Source: TA-21 sp035620895 (GTDB lineage: Archaea > Thermoproteota > Nitrososphaeria > Nitrososphaerales > Nitrososphaeraceae). From it: DNA of 64,000 bases. The notes under the pieces were generated by a model that worked only from the letters and a program-made list of their open reading frames with translations, ran no database searches and was not told where the DNA came from. Within the stretch, counting starts at the first letter, position 1. Each line of letters starts with the position of its first letter. The translations under genes were made by a program, and so were the position numbers. Of the stretch, positions 26,163-36,068 are shown in pieces. The stretch spans positions 112,402 through 176,401 of the forward strand of contig DASPFY010000039.1 in the NCBI GenBank assembly GCA_035620895.1, written 5' to 3'.

Positions 26163-26615
26163 CTAATATCTGTCTTCTCCTAATCCGCAGGACATGATTT
26201 CGTAGCCAACTAAACCATCCTTTCCGTTACCATCGTCGTGTGCCGTTTCCAGACATTCCTTCTGATCCTCATAACTCATCTCATAGGCTGGTGAGCTCTT
26301 GAACTTTTCCCATTCGACGGCATCGCGGTTTGTGCATTCCTCATGGTCTATGCACTTTGTGAGTTCGCATAGAGAACCATGATATGCCAGTAACTCGAAT
26401 TCCTTAGAGGATGGATCATTGGGTTCGTGATTTTTTGGATCCCAGTCCATATCAGTGAAAGTATCAGCGCACTCAACCTCTTTCGCAAATGAATTGTTCG
26501 TCGATAGCAATACTGTAAATACTAATGTTGCAAGTAACACAACGGTAATCTGCCTAAACACAAATCTTTTTGGGAAGTTGCACTTAATAAATCTTATTTT
26601 CTTTTGTATTTCCAC
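26163..26615 (-). CDS. Secreted acidic Cys-rich protein
   Basis: 150 residues. The basic N-terminus is followed by a hydrophobic stretch (I-T-V-V-L-L-A-T-L-V-F-T-V-L-L) and S-F-A-K, a signal peptide. The mature protein is acidic, with seven cysteines (E-C-A-D, L-C-E-L, K-C-I-D, E-C-T-N, E-C-L-E, S-C-G-L among them), probably disulfide-bonded. No domain recognised. Convergent with the CHRD gene. Confidence 0.65.
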   Translation of the reverse strand: MEIQKKIRFIKCNFPKRFVFRQITVVLLATLVFTVLLSTNNSFAKEVECADTFTDMDWDPKNHEPNDPSSKEFELLAYHGSLCELTKCIDHEECTNRDAVEWEKFKSSPAYEMSYEDQKECLETAHDDGNGKDGLVGYEIMSCGLGEDRY

Positions 26616-27348
26616 TATCTTTTTAATTTAATTTAATATCTATAGAGAGGATCGTAGCGAAAATAGGTGAATTTTTGATATGTGTCCTTGTTAGAAATTC
26701 TAAATAATACAAGTTTATTGGATCAAAATTCTAAAATTAGCTATTAGTGTTTTGAATTCGTTACTTTATGTAGATATAATTCAAACAATTCATCAGGTTT
26801 GATTCATTTGGTATTAAGTTTTATACTTTCAGTCCTCTTTAGATATCAATTTGGCTCTAGTTATCCATTTTCAAGAGATTATTTATTAAAGACAAAAGCG
26901 ATTGACTTGGACTTGTATTAACTATTATGATACAAGAAGAAATGGCTCATATTAAATCATTCTAACTTTGAAAATTGCGCTCAAAATATTGTGGGCTGGA
27001 AGGATTATAGACAAGTTGGTCACTCAGATATGATTTCATTCATCCAAAGACTAAAATTCTAAACCGATATCGTGCGAGCGGGAATTGAAGCCTCAATTTG
27101 TATTCCTATTTGTGATACTGTATTAAGCCACTGATATAAACTGTTGAAGGTATGTTTGTGGTTTCATAACCGTCACTTGAAATTATTTCATGTGCAATGT
27201 TTGTATGTCGCATTTCATCTTAAATTCAGGATATGGAAACTTTCCGTCCAGTAGTCTCTTCCGCTCTCAAGATGAAAATTTGGTGTTCAGACTCCAGTTT
27301 GTTTTTTTTTTAACTTTATTATTTAGTGCTGGATCTTAGTAACTAGTT
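26616..27348. other. Intergenic region with one copy of a dispersed repeat
   Basis: About 730 bp. At 26980-27004 lies CTCAAAATAT-N8-GGAAGGA, shared with 57781, 62682 and 63501. Around it a frame reads C-A-Q-N-I-V-G-W-K-D-Y, which looks like decayed coding sequence. Confidence 0.5.
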
Positions 27349-28134
27349 ATGAAATTTTTAACCGTTCAAAGAAAGATTGTAATAAGCACCATTGTTGCAG
27401 TACTGACGGTCGCCTCTATAATTATTGTTTTTGTTGAATATCTATTTCCATTAAGTCTCGAACAGATATGGACAATGTATGGTTTTGATTTGATTGTCAC
27501 TAGTATATTAGCTGCAGATTTTACATCAAGATTGAAATCATCAAATACAAGACTCAAATTCATCATTGCCCATTGGTATGAGTTTCCAGCAATGATACCG
27601 CTGGTTGTTTATGGGACCACAGACAGTACGTCTATTGTTCAAGGTACCATTGGGACTTTAAGATATCTTGCCCTCTTTAGGCTAGTTAGACTATACAACC
27701 TAGCATACATGATAAAAGGCAACGAAATAATTCTGCTATCTTCACTTGCGGTAGTAACGATCGTTTTTGGAGCTTTTGGCATATATCTCGCCGAATCTTC
27801 ACACCCTGATTCGAGCATACATAGTCTGTACGATGCGTTTTGGTGGGCTATTGAGACCATAACAACCGTTGCTTATGGGGAATATTATCCTATCACCTTC
27901 TTGGGAAGGATTATAGCTGGAGTCCTAATGTTTGCTGCTATTGGGATTCTTTGGACTGTAGTTGCATTAATTACGTCTAAACTTGTAGAAAGAAGAGTAA
28001 AGTCGTCAAGCTCCGGCGTAATCCAAGACACAAAAAATATGATAAAAGACAAGGTAGACATTGTGGAAAGCCTTGATAGCAAAGAGTTAGATGAACTGAT
28101 CCGTTTGATAAGAGGGCTCAATCATTCAAGATAA
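27349..28134 (+). CDS. Voltage-gated-type potassium channel with altered filter
   Basis: 261 residues with about six membrane segments. The fourth carries spaced arginines (L-R-Y-L-A-L-F-R-L-V-R-L, residues 104-115), as in a voltage sensor. The pore loop is T172-T-V-A-Y-G-E-Y-Y-P181, where K+ channels have T-V-G-Y-G-D. The first filter glycine is alanine (A175), and the aspartate is glutamate. The cytoplasmic tail (215-261) is a charged helix. The fold is clear; ion selectivity is uncertain. ATG start; single gene. Confidence 0.88.
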   Translation: MKFLTVQRKIVISTIVAVLTVASIIIVFVEYLFPLSLEQIWTMYGFDLIVTSILAADFTSRLKSSNTRLKFIIAHWYEFPAMIPLVVYGTTDSTSIVQGTIGTLRYLALFRLVRLYNLAYMIKGNEIILLSSLAVVTIVFGAFGIYLAESSHPDSSIHSLYDAFWWAIETITTVAYGEYYPITFLGRIIAGVLMFAAIGILWTVVALITSKLVERRVKSSSSGVIQDTKNMIKDKVDIVESLDSKELDELIRLIRGLNHSR

Positions 28135-28538
28135 AAGGCTACCGTAGTTCACTGGGACTGGTATTTGATATTAGAGGTTTTTCAGATTCCTTATCGCAAT
28201 AAATGGTGTGTTAGGATGTCATCTTATTAAGTTCATGTAAAAGGATTTGTGATTTTTTCCAGTGTTAGTGTTCTATTCAACCTGACCTTTATGTTGATTG
28301 TACATTATCAGAATAGCCTCTTACTTCTGCAAGTCGTCCATTTATTTGAAATTTCCGGACTTGGCTTCATAATTGATGCATCTAATTTCAGAATAGTCAG
28401 CGCTTTAGGTTTGTGCTCGTTGTCTCAGCATAAGATAATCAGGAAGTATCACATTGTCTTAGGATATACAATGTAGTAACACTATTTTTGGCCTAATCTG
28501 AAAAATTAGGATAAAATTGTATAGCCCCTTGCCTACCT
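28135..28538. other. Intergenic stretch, no supported gene
   Basis: About 400 bp. A 75-codon + frame (28249-28476) is hydrophobic but irregular and unsupported. Confidence 0.5.
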
Positions 28539-29120
28539 TTACTTATGTAGTTTCTCAGTCCCTAAGTGCAGTTTCCTGCCTGTGGCACCTGCTACGATCA
28601 TCTGAATTCCTGCTATCAAGAGGGCTATTGCTACTATAAATCCCGCAAATTGTGCACCAAAGACTGGAGACACAAGAACCATGATTCCTATGGCTATTAA
28701 CAATGCACCTACTCCAAGAAGGAAGGCTTTCCTCCACCCAGATTCTTTTCCAGAGAATGCCTGCGCTATACTTGCAGCACCACCAAAGAGAAGTGCAATA
28801 CCAATGAAGATTGTTATTATCCATGTAGCAAATTCTGGATATGCAATCACAAGACCTGCAAATATGAGCACCAGTATGCCGAGGCCTATAGAAGCCCCTT
28901 TACCTCTGATAGGAAGGAAAATTCCAGCAATAATCTTTTCAATACCTACAATAAATAAAATTATGCCAAGAATAAACACTATTGAAACAAACGCAGCTCC
29001 TGGATATGCAAGAGCATAAATTGATAATATAACAACGATGATACCAAGACCTATTTGTGCGGGTCTAACCCACGCCGGACTTCTTTCTAAAGACAATATT
29101 ATGTCCTCTAGTATTGACAT
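28539..29120 (-). CDS. HdeD-family membrane protein
   Basis: 193 residues with six hydrophobic helices rich in Gly, Ile and Ala, of the DUF308/HdeD type (G-L-G-I-I-V-V-I-L-S-I, then G-I-L-V-L-I-F-A-G, then G-V-G-A-L-L-I-A-I-G-I). HdeD is linked to acid resistance in enterobacteria; in archaea the role is unknown. The same domain begins the GH5 fusion at 33726. ATG start. It shares the strand with the patatin gene but is transcribed apart, about 170 bp downstream of it. Confidence 0.85.
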   Translation of the reverse strand: MSILEDIILSLERSPAWVRPAQIGLGIIVVILSIYALAYPGAAFVSIVFILGIILFIVGIEKIIAGIFLPIRGKGASIGLGILVLIFAGLVIAYPEFATWIITIFIGIALLFGGAASIAQAFSGKESGWRKAFLLGVGALLIAIGIMVLVSPVFGAQFAGFIVAIALLIAGIQMIVAGATGRKLHLGTEKLHK

Positions 29121-29290
29121 ATTTATACTATTCTATAGTAATATTCTATTTTTCTAGCTAAATACATCCTTATGTAAGGAAATTCAAATAGATACAACTA
29201 CGTAGATTGAATTTATCACTCACTGATTTAAGTTGCAAAATAAGGAGCAACTACATGAATGTATATAACAACCATCGAATCTAAAAATTC

Positions 29291-30742
29291 TTAGGTCTTG
29301 AGAGTGTCTATAACATTGAGCGTGTCTTCATAACCGTCATTGAGTAGCTTATTAATCGTTCCACAGGAGAAATCAAATGTTTTGTCAGAAATCGTGTCTT
29401 CATCATTTCTTCTCTCTATTCTTATAATCCTATCTATGTCAAATCTTCCCTCAACAATATCAATGTACCTTCTGGGCTTGAAGAGCTGGCCATGGTATTT
29501 GGTTTGCTGGTCCAACAATCCTTTAATGACATTATCCTTAACGCCATTGTCTTTTGCAGTCTTAATCAAGTCTCTTACGAGTTCTATGTAATCAGATATT
29601 AGTAGTAACACTTCTTCTTCTCTCTGACTGCGGTCAGAGAAGGTAATATCATTATTTCTATTTACAACCCCATCATGATCAGCAGGAATCTGTGCCTGTT
29701 TCGAAGGATGCACATTGACCACACATACAGCCAGAGAGGGGACCTTCTCCTTCAATCCTCTAACTTTGTACCAATACTTCCTGTGGTAGAATAAAAGTTG
29801 CGATAGAGGAGTGTTGGTCATCAATCCGCCGTCCCAAAAGGATCGTTTTTCCTTCTTGTATTGTTTATTAGAAATTGGAACATGATTCTTACTCGTACTG
29901 CTTCTGTTATTAATTTCGTTTTTGAGAACGGCGTCATTTTTGATAGGATCGTAGCTTTCAACTTCCAGTGAAGCATAATCAAAATTTACAGGGTAGGATC
30001 CGCTTGCCATAACATGATCTGAGGTGATCCCCTGATCGTATCTGATCACATGTTCAAAACCAATCTCCATTTTGTCTTGTGTCCTAATATATCTACCATA
30101 TTCTGTTTTCCTAGAACCATCCTCCTGAGGGTAACTATCAAATGTGACTGGCAATCCGTCAGCTACGTCAACCGATAAGAGTAATAACCTTGGCTGACTT
30201 TTCTCATGAGAGGTTGCTATAGGAAATTTAGCAAATTTTTCCAAGCTTCGCTTTAATGGCTCATTACTAAATCTAAACCATGTGTTATACAAATCAAAAA
30301 ACTTGTAGTCGAATATTGGTGCAAGGGGAGAAAATACATTTGGCACTCCAAATATAGCAAATTCCTTAGCTGAATAGTAACGTCTGATTGCTTCTGATGA
30401 TCCAGCGTGCCTATTAATACTCTGGAAGTAATCCCACCAGGGCCTAAACCATGGATTACCATCTACCATCGAGTTCGAAGACAAATATTTCCAGAAATCG
30501 ATAAGTTTTTCCGCAGAACCTTCGTACGTTCCATTTTCTACAACGTAGCTGGTCAGGACAGCAGCGTTCATGGCACCTATTGATGTCCCTGCTATAATAT
30601 CAAAGGTTGAGCTTTTATCTTTTCCCTCTGTTTCATCCTTCTTAGAAAGAAATTCATGAAGTGCCTTGTACGCCCCTGCTTCATAGGCACCTAGAGATCC
30701 TCCTCCTTGAAAAACCAAGGCCCTCTCTTTAACCGGTATCAT
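29291..30742 (-). CDS. Patatin-like phospholipase, copy 1
   Basis: Acyl hydrolase with a Ser-Asp dyad. The oxyanion loop Q-G-G-G-S-L-G-A-Y lies at the N-terminus, the nucleophile serine in G-T-S-I-G (near residue 54 from the chosen start), and the aspartate in F-W-D-G-G about 250 residues later. The frame extends seven codons to a TTG (30763), but the ATG at 30742 gives M-I-P-V-K-E-R-A-L-V-F, similar in length to copy 2 at 41920. About 480 residues, longer than bacterial patatins, with a C-terminal helical region. No signal peptide; cytosolic or membrane-peripheral. The two copies are clearly paralogous along their whole length. Confidence 0.9.
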   Translation of the reverse strand: MIPVKERALVFQGGGSLGAYEAGAYKALHEFLSKKDETEGKDKSSTFDIIAGTSIGAMNAAVLTSYVVENGTYEGSAEKLIDFWKYLSSNSMVDGNPWFRPWWDYFQSINRHAGSSEAIRRYYSAKEFAIFGVPNVFSPLAPIFDYKFFDLYNTWFRFSNEPLKRSLEKFAKFPIATSHEKSQPRLLLLSVDVADGLPVTFDSYPQEDGSRKTEYGRYIRTQDKMEIGFEHVIRYDQGITSDHVMASGSYPVNFDYASLEVESYDPIKNDAVLKNEINNRSSTSKNHVPISNKQYKKEKRSFWDGGLMTNTPLSQLLFYHRKYWYKVRGLKEKVPSLAVCVVNVHPSKQAQIPADHDGVVNRNNDITFSDRSQREEEVLLLISDYIELVRDLIKTAKDNGVKDNVIKGLLDQQTKYHGQLFKPRRYIDIVEGRFDIDRIIRIERRNDEDTISDKTFDFSCGTINKLLNDGYEDTLNVIDTLKT

Positions 30743-30972
30743 GTTTTTGCCGTTGTTATTCAAAAGTATTTTCCACTTCTTGGTAGTAAACAGCTATAGC
30801 TTACGTCGGTTAAATAGGTTCCCGTACATCCGATATTCCCACGATTATTCGAAGTATTTCGCGCTTCTTCTTTGTTATGACTATAATATAAAAAAGAGAG
30901 TAAATATGCAAAGATAGAGTTTACCGTATTGCTGCTTGAATTTTCCTTTAATTGTTGTAACTTTTCCACCAA

Positions 30973-31314
30973 TCCTGTGATATTTCCGTCTCACCCATCA
31001 AGCTCTAAGTTTGGGTCATTGACAGTTATTCCAGTGTGTATTGTATTAATTCAGCAAACTACTGTTTAGGGAAAAGAAACTTTCATAGTTCACTTTTTTT
31101 TATTTATTCCTGAAAACACAATAGAAACTCCTGACTAAAGGTAAGGCAAATATTTGATTTTTTAATATAAGCGTCAATTTTCAGTTGCATTACATTTTAA
31201 GTTGTAGAACCAAATGAAGTTTGGTGAGAGTTATAATAGACTTTGTGTATTCAGATAAGATATCTAGAGTTTATCCAGCACGTCTTATTTCAACTTTAAA
31301 CATTTTGTTTCATG
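30973..31314. other. Intergenic stretch, nothing recognised
   Basis: AT-rich, no supported gene; it probably carries the promoter of the patatin gene in its left part. Confidence 0.5.
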
Positions 31315-31701
31315 TTATCTTGGATCTGGTAACCCTTTTGTTTTGGCCATATCATCACTACGCCCTTCAATTTCTTTTGAAAGTGACCAGCTAAGAATAA
31401 TACGTATTCCAACAACTACTGCAAGTATTATCAGCTCGGTGAAGGAGGGAACGAGGATCGTCTTCAATATGTCACTAGCTATTGCAAAATCGAGTGCTAG
31501 CAGTAACCCTCTGGCTAATCGCGTTCTTATTGTTACCCAGTATACTGGTAGATCTTCCCTTTTCATAGTCAAGTGTTTTAAAAAAGAGGCAAAGGCCAAG
31601 ATTGCGGATATCCCTATAACAAGTCCGACTGCTACATCAATTATAATCGTAATTAAGGTTAAGTAATAATCTAAGATCAATACCATCTTATTATTGCTCA
31701 T
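31315..31701 (-). CDS. DUF1622 family membrane protein
   Basis: 128 residues from the chosen ATG. Three membrane segments, with the DUF1622 hallmark R-T-R-L-A-R-G-L-L-L-A-L-D-F-A-I-A-S-D-I in the middle and a late I-R-I-I-L-S-W-S-L-S-K-E-I-E. The frame runs on to 31749, but M-S-N-N-K-M-V-L at 31701 is a better start right before the first helix. Function unknown; the family is common in bacteria and scattered in archaea. Confidence 0.85.
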   Translation of the reverse strand: MSNNKMVLILDYYLTLITIIIDVAVGLVIGISAILAFASFLKHLTMKREDLPVYWVTIRTRLARGLLLALDFAIASDILKTILVPSFTELIILAVVVGIRIILSWSLSKEIEGRSDDMAKTKGLPDPR

Positions 31702-31719
31702 ATACGGACTTACTTCTAA

Positions 31720-31869
31720 ATGTTTGAGCGAGGCATAGCGAATACGCATAAATATTCAGAATTTCAGGTTATCCAGGAAGCATTTCAGGACATTGTACAA
31801 AAGCTGCTAAAACAACAGGAGACACGTAGCTGGAAGCACCATTCGGCCAATAAGTCTTGTGTTGAATAA
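31720..31869 (+). CDS. Possible 49-residue protein divergent from DUF1622
   Basis: An ATG frame of 50 codons with a helix-forming middle (V-I-Q-E-A-F-Q-D-I-V-Q-K-L-L-K-Q-Q). It only fits if DUF1622 starts at 31701. No homology known; may be a chance ORF. Confidence 0.25.
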   Translation: MFERGIANTHKYSEFQVIQEAFQDIVQKLLKQQETRSWKHHSANKSCVE

Positions 31870-32109
31870 TAAGCTTGCCTTAGCATTAACACTTATTTAG
31901 AGAAGATACATGATAATGTGTGTATTATAGATTCCTTGTTGGCTGTTTAGAGAAATATGAAAGAGAGATACTTGTTCAAATAGACGGTTTTTTTTTAATC
32001 ACCTTTTAATTACGGTCCATGCTAAGCGACGTCCTTCATGCCACTTCTTTCCCCAATCTTAGAACGTTACTGATGAATGACTGCTACCCTGTATTCTGAC
32101 TCTGTTCAA
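31870..32109. other. Intergenic stretch next to the source of a duplicated segment
   Basis: No gene supported. The right end (from 32062) is part of the 162-bp segment copied at 36676. Confidence 0.5.
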
Positions 32110-32223
32110 TTATTTGTTTGCGGGCATTCCCATTTTCAATGCTCTTCGTTTCATAATAAACATAAATGCCACTAAGCTTAGAGAAATAATAGCCCCAACC
32201 AGGAATGTTGCATTAAATGCCAT
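32062..32223. repeat. Source arm of a 162-bp inverted duplication
   Basis: This segment (MFS gene end plus 3' flank) is matched in reverse orientation by 36676-36837, at equal length with only about two mismatches that I can find by eye. Confidence 0.85.
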
Positions 32224-33627
32224 AGCATTTGGTACAGACGCGGTCACTCCTTCAGGACTCTGTACCGGTGAAGTAAATAGTGCCATGAACATCCCTGCAA
32301 TAACAGGTCCAATTGCACCTCCTATTATTCGCATAGTTGTATAAGTGGAAGATACAACACCAGTAGACTCCGGCGGGGTGAACCATATGATGACGTTTGC
32401 TGATAAAGTTACAAACGCTCCACCTACAGCAAATAAGATGAGTACGCTGGCCACTTGGCCTGAAGTCGAGTGAAACGCCAGGAGAACAACAATACCTATA
32501 CACATTATAATTGAGCCAGGGACTATAAACCTGGAGCTGCCATATTTGACAGCCAACATCCCAGCTACGGGCCCTAGCGCTACAAACACCAAGGCTTGAG
32601 GAAGTTGTAATAGTCCGACTTGAAGGGTAGTCATTCCCAAACCATATGGTTCTGGGGTCTGACCTAGAGTAGGAATCGTGGAAAAAATGATGTACTGAAC
32701 AACACCAAGCATAAGATAACTAATGTTTCCAACTCTGATTATCCTGTGAAAGGCTAACTTCAAATTTATCAATGGCATCGCGCTTCGTTTTTCTATTAAA
32801 AAGAAAGCTAGCATTGATGCCACACCTATTCCGAGAAAAGTCCAAAAGAGTCCAACACCCTCACTACCTTTCCCTAGAAAAGTGAAACATAGCATAAATG
32901 TACTGGTTGTCAGTACCATGGTAATAACTCCCGGGATATCTATGACTTTACCATGTCGTTTTGGCGCACTTTCACTAGTACTTTTATCTTTACTTTCCCG
33001 AGGAGCTGCTTGGATTTTGGGGATAACCTTCCAGAGCAAGAATAGAAGCATGAGTGAAACTGGTATAGCTGAATAAAAGACCATCTGCCAACCACCAAAA
33101 TAAACAACAGCCGCTCCAACTACCAAACCTATTGCACTCCCTCCTTGATACATAGACAATAAAACCCCCTGGGCGAAAGGAAACTTCTCAGGCGGAAACA
33201 GATCTCGTGCAATTCGAACAGCAACGGGAACCAGAGCTACTGCGATGCCTTGGATGATTCTAAATATCAATAAAGTATAAAATTCTGTAGCAAAGCCGGC
33301 GAATATCGTTCCCACAGTGTAACACACGAACACTAGGAGTAGCATCTTCTTGGGTCCGTATGTATCAGCAAGTCTTCCTATGACTATGGTTACTGCAGCC
33401 CCTGAAACTAGGTATACTGTAAGAACCCAACTGATAGTACCCAAATCCTTATCAAAATACTCAGCCATTTGGACCTGTGCGGGAGCTAAAGAAGTATGAA
33501 CGTATAAGACTAAAATTATGCTGATTCCCATGATCCACAGGGATCTTGTAGCAACCTTCGATGTTCCCACGGTAACTTGTTTTCCCTTAGGATTATCACC
33601 GCCGTCAAGTTTAGCAGATTCAGGCAA
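32110..33627 (-). CDS. MFS drug:H+ antiporter, DHA2 (14-helix) type
   Basis: 505 residues with about 14 hydrophobic helices. Motif A follows helix 2 (G-R-L-A-D-T-Y-G-P-K-K), and motif C-like glycines lie in helix 5 (A-I-G-L-V-V-G-A-A-V). A charged loop near the middle (A-P-R-E-S-K-D-K-S) separates the halves. DHA2 proteins export drugs, dyes or solvents with proton uptake. TTG start. The last 38 codons and 48 bp beyond are present again, inverted, at 36676-36837. Confidence 0.88.
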   Translation of the reverse strand: MPESAKLDGGDNPKGKQVTVGTSKVATRSLWIMGISIILVLYVHTSLAPAQVQMAEYFDKDLGTISWVLTVYLVSGAAVTIVIGRLADTYGPKKMLLLVFVCYTVGTIFAGFATEFYTLLIFRIIQGIAVALVPVAVRIARDLFPPEKFPFAQGVLLSMYQGGSAIGLVVGAAVVYFGGWQMVFYSAIPVSLMLLFLLWKVIPKIQAAPRESKDKSTSESAPKRHGKVIDIPGVITMVLTTSTFMLCFTFLGKGSEGVGLFWTFLGIGVASMLAFFLIEKRSAMPLINLKLAFHRIIRVGNISYLMLGVVQYIIFSTIPTLGQTPEPYGLGMTTLQVGLLQLPQALVFVALGPVAGMLAVKYGSSRFIVPGSIIMCIGIVVLLAFHSTSGQVASVLILFAVGGAFVTLSANVIIWFTPPESTGVVSSTYTTMRIIGGAIGPVIAGMFMALFTSPVQSPEGVTASVPNAMAFNATFLVGAIISLSLVAFMFIMKRRALKMGMPANK

Positions 33628-33725
33628 TCTTTGCCTATCTTACTTTTTTTCCTATATAAGCTCTCTTATTTCAATGAATACTCTCATGAGTAAGGAAAAT
33701 TCGAAATGAGACTCTCTTATTAGGT

Positions 33726-36068
33726 TTATCCGAAAGTATTGGTGAATACCGTCTTCCCAGCTAAGTCCTTTGACGGTTCAGGTAGAAATTTAGTTTCCAG
33801 TTTGTCAAGTTTACCCTTTCCAATTACCAACTGATTATAGTCCTGATCCTTAGAAGGATACCAGTATAAAATATTGTTCATCTTGTCCCATTTCATTTCA
33901 TTACTAGTAGACCATACCGTAAATTCAGGAGAGTAGTGTATCTCAAAGGGAATGTAGACAATCGTCGGTTCGTCAGTCAAGACTTTTCCCTTTAGGATAA
34001 TCGAGGCATACTTTGAATCGATATCAAAAAATATCATCGTAGGTTCTGCTGAGCTTCGCATTGGATAAGGGCGTGCCACTGCATCCACATTTCGTGGTTT
34101 CCTGCCAGGTCCAAGAAGCGAGTAGTTTTCATAGTTCCAATTATCTTTACCCTCTTCGGTATTGTATAGATCGTAGTTCCATATAGTAGCATTAAGAAGG
34201 AGTGCTTCTATTTGTTTATATTGTAGATCCAAATATTCTCTTACCTGTTCTGCCTCTTGGAATGCACCAAATTCTGTTATAAATGGAATCAGTCCACGTT
34301 CAGTAGCAGCCTGATATAATTGAGCGAATAGCATGGGGAATTCAATTTTATAAGTGTAAAGGCTTTCAGGTATTTTTACAAATGAGCTGGCAACCGCCAT
34401 AGTATCATAGTAGTGAAATGACAGAACACCGTTTTTTCCAAATCTGGAAATGGAGCTTAGGTCACTTGGCAGATAGGTTTCCAATCTCTTAGTTACGAGT
34501 TTCTTATCAACCATTACATTTTTTATAAAGTCCATACCAAATGTGCTCTTTACCTCAAGTGGGGATGCTCCATATTTGGCGGGCATACCGCCAGTATCAG
34601 TAGGCATAATCCAATCAACTCTTGGTTCAATAAATATAAACAAGGCTTTGTCAAACTTTTCAATTTCAGAGTTTACATTGCGATAATAGTCCATAAGATT
34701 CTTAACTTCAAATTCCTTCTTCGGTATAGTATTAGGATGGGGTTCGTTAAAGGGTTCTACGGCCAGGATGCCCGGATGTCCAAGACCTCCATTTGATGAT
34801 TTGAAGAATTTAACGGTCTGCCCAATGGTTTTCTCTAAATGCGTACGAACAGGATAGTTCTTAAGGCCCTCATCTAAGTTTGTCAAATCATTCTCCCAGA
34901 ACGATTTCAAGGTCTCTTTTAGGGACTTGCTGATCATGTATTTAAATTGCCACTTTTTGTCAGGCTTAGTAGGAGTCTTTGGCTTTTCATGGTCTTCATC
35001 GATAGCAACTGCCCAATCAGGGAATCCATCACCACCGTATACTTCGTTTGCAATATCCTGATGGAAATCTAAAATAACGTAAAGGTTTCTTGCATACAGT
35101 TCGTCAATTATTACCTTCATGTACTCAAGATACTTCTTTCCCTCTGGTAGCAGTTCATCCAGATTTGCGTTTGGGCGTGGCTCAATGGCTTTCCACGATA
35201 CTAAGAGACGTATAATATTAAACCCAAGGTTTTTCATTAGATCTAATCCTGATCTTACAGATTCGATTTCCTTATTCAAATCAAGCTGTGATAGCTCATG
35301 TACCTCAAGAGGTGCTATTGGAAGGTAAGGAGGCATCTTGCTCCTTGAACCAAAATTCACTCCTCTAAAGAGGACATATCTATTTTCTTGGTCCCTAAAC
35401 CAAGATCCGCTCTTCCAAATTCCTTTTCTAAATTCTGCGGAAGATTCTTGCTCATCCACAGAGGCTTTTGTTAGGGTCACGATGCCCTGTCTTCCCTTAC
35501 GTCTACCCCTCAATCCTGCTAATATTATTTGTATTCCACTTATCGCAAGGGCTATAATCGTCATGACAACAAGTAATGCAATACCTAGTGGCGGATATGC
35601 CAGGACCAATATAGCCAAAGACGTAATTAACACTCCTAACGCAACGGAAGAGATATCATATGATTCTTCCTTCTCCTTCTTTTTCAAACCTCCAACTATT
35701 CTTATTATACCATTAGCTAGTAAACCAAACCCAAGAAAAATGACAAGCCATTTTGTGGCAAATTCAGGAAAGAAGAATCCCGATCCGATATAGATTATTA
35801 GACCGACGCCTACTCCTATATTGATCAAACGGGTCGATCTTTTTACTCCCTTTGCGAATATTCCACTAACCAACCTCTCTGCCCCAAGTAATATTAACCC
35901 AATTCCAGCCAAAAATAGCCAGATATAAGCCCCAGCAGTCCCAGCTTTAGTGTCTATGCCAGAAGCAAGAATGACACCGGAAAGAAGTAAACACAAACCG
36001 CCAACTGCTATCTGAAAGACCCAAAACCACGACGTTTTTGAACCGCTTTTGGACAACTCCATATTCAC
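33726..36068 (-). CDS. HdeD-like membrane domain fused to a GH5-type glycosidase
   Basis: 780 residues. Residues 15-187 hold about six helices of HdeD type (compare the gene at 28539). After a basic linker, residues 215-680 form a TIM-barrel glycosidase of family 5, most like endoglycoceramidase or beta-glucosidase relatives: G-V-N-F-G (236-240), L-D-F-H-Q-D (333-338), acid/base E442 in F-N-E-P-H and nucleophile E599 in I-T-E-F-G. The last 100 residues look like a beta-sandwich. The linker before the catalytic domain leaves it on whichever side the helix count decides; outside is more sensible for a glycan- or glycolipid-cleaving enzyme. ATG start. The fusion is unfamiliar to me. Confidence 0.85.
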   Translation of the reverse strand: MNMELSKSGSKTSWFWVFQIAVGGLCLLLSGVILASGIDTKAGTAGAYIWLFLAGIGLILLGAERLVSGIFAKGVKRSTRLINIGVGVGLIIYIGSGFFFPEFATKWLVIFLGFGLLANGIIRIVGGLKKKEKEESYDISSVALGVLITSLAILVLAYPPLGIALLVVMTIIALAISGIQIILAGLRGRRKGRQGIVTLTKASVDEQESSAEFRKGIWKSGSWFRDQENRYVLFRGVNFGSRSKMPPYLPIAPLEVHELSQLDLNKEIESVRSGLDLMKNLGFNIIRLLVSWKAIEPRPNANLDELLPEGKKYLEYMKVIIDELYARNLYVILDFHQDIANEVYGGDGFPDWAVAIDEDHEKPKTPTKPDKKWQFKYMISKSLKETLKSFWENDLTNLDEGLKNYPVRTHLEKTIGQTVKFFKSSNGGLGHPGILAVEPFNEPHPNTIPKKEFEVKNLMDYYRNVNSEIEKFDKALFIFIEPRVDWIMPTDTGGMPAKYGASPLEVKSTFGMDFIKNVMVDKKLVTKRLETYLPSDLSSISRFGKNGVLSFHYYDTMAVASSFVKIPESLYTYKIEFPMLFAQLYQAATERGLIPFITEFGAFQEAEQVREYLDLQYKQIEALLLNATIWNYDLYNTEEGKDNWNYENYSLLGPGRKPRNVDAVARPYPMRSSAEPTMIFFDIDSKYASIILKGKVLTDEPTIVYIPFEIHYSPEFTVWSTSNEMKWDKMNNILYWYPSKDQDYNQLVIGKGKLDKLETKFLPEPSKDLAGKTVFTNTFG

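Noticed and set aside
28249..28476. 75-codon hydrophobic + frame
   Set aside because: GTG start without promoter; hydrophobic but irregular and nearly uncharged; reverse strand also empty.
30760..30972. 70-codon minus frame overlapping the patatin start
   Set aside because: Low-complexity; no start context; patatin better starts at the inner ATG 30742.
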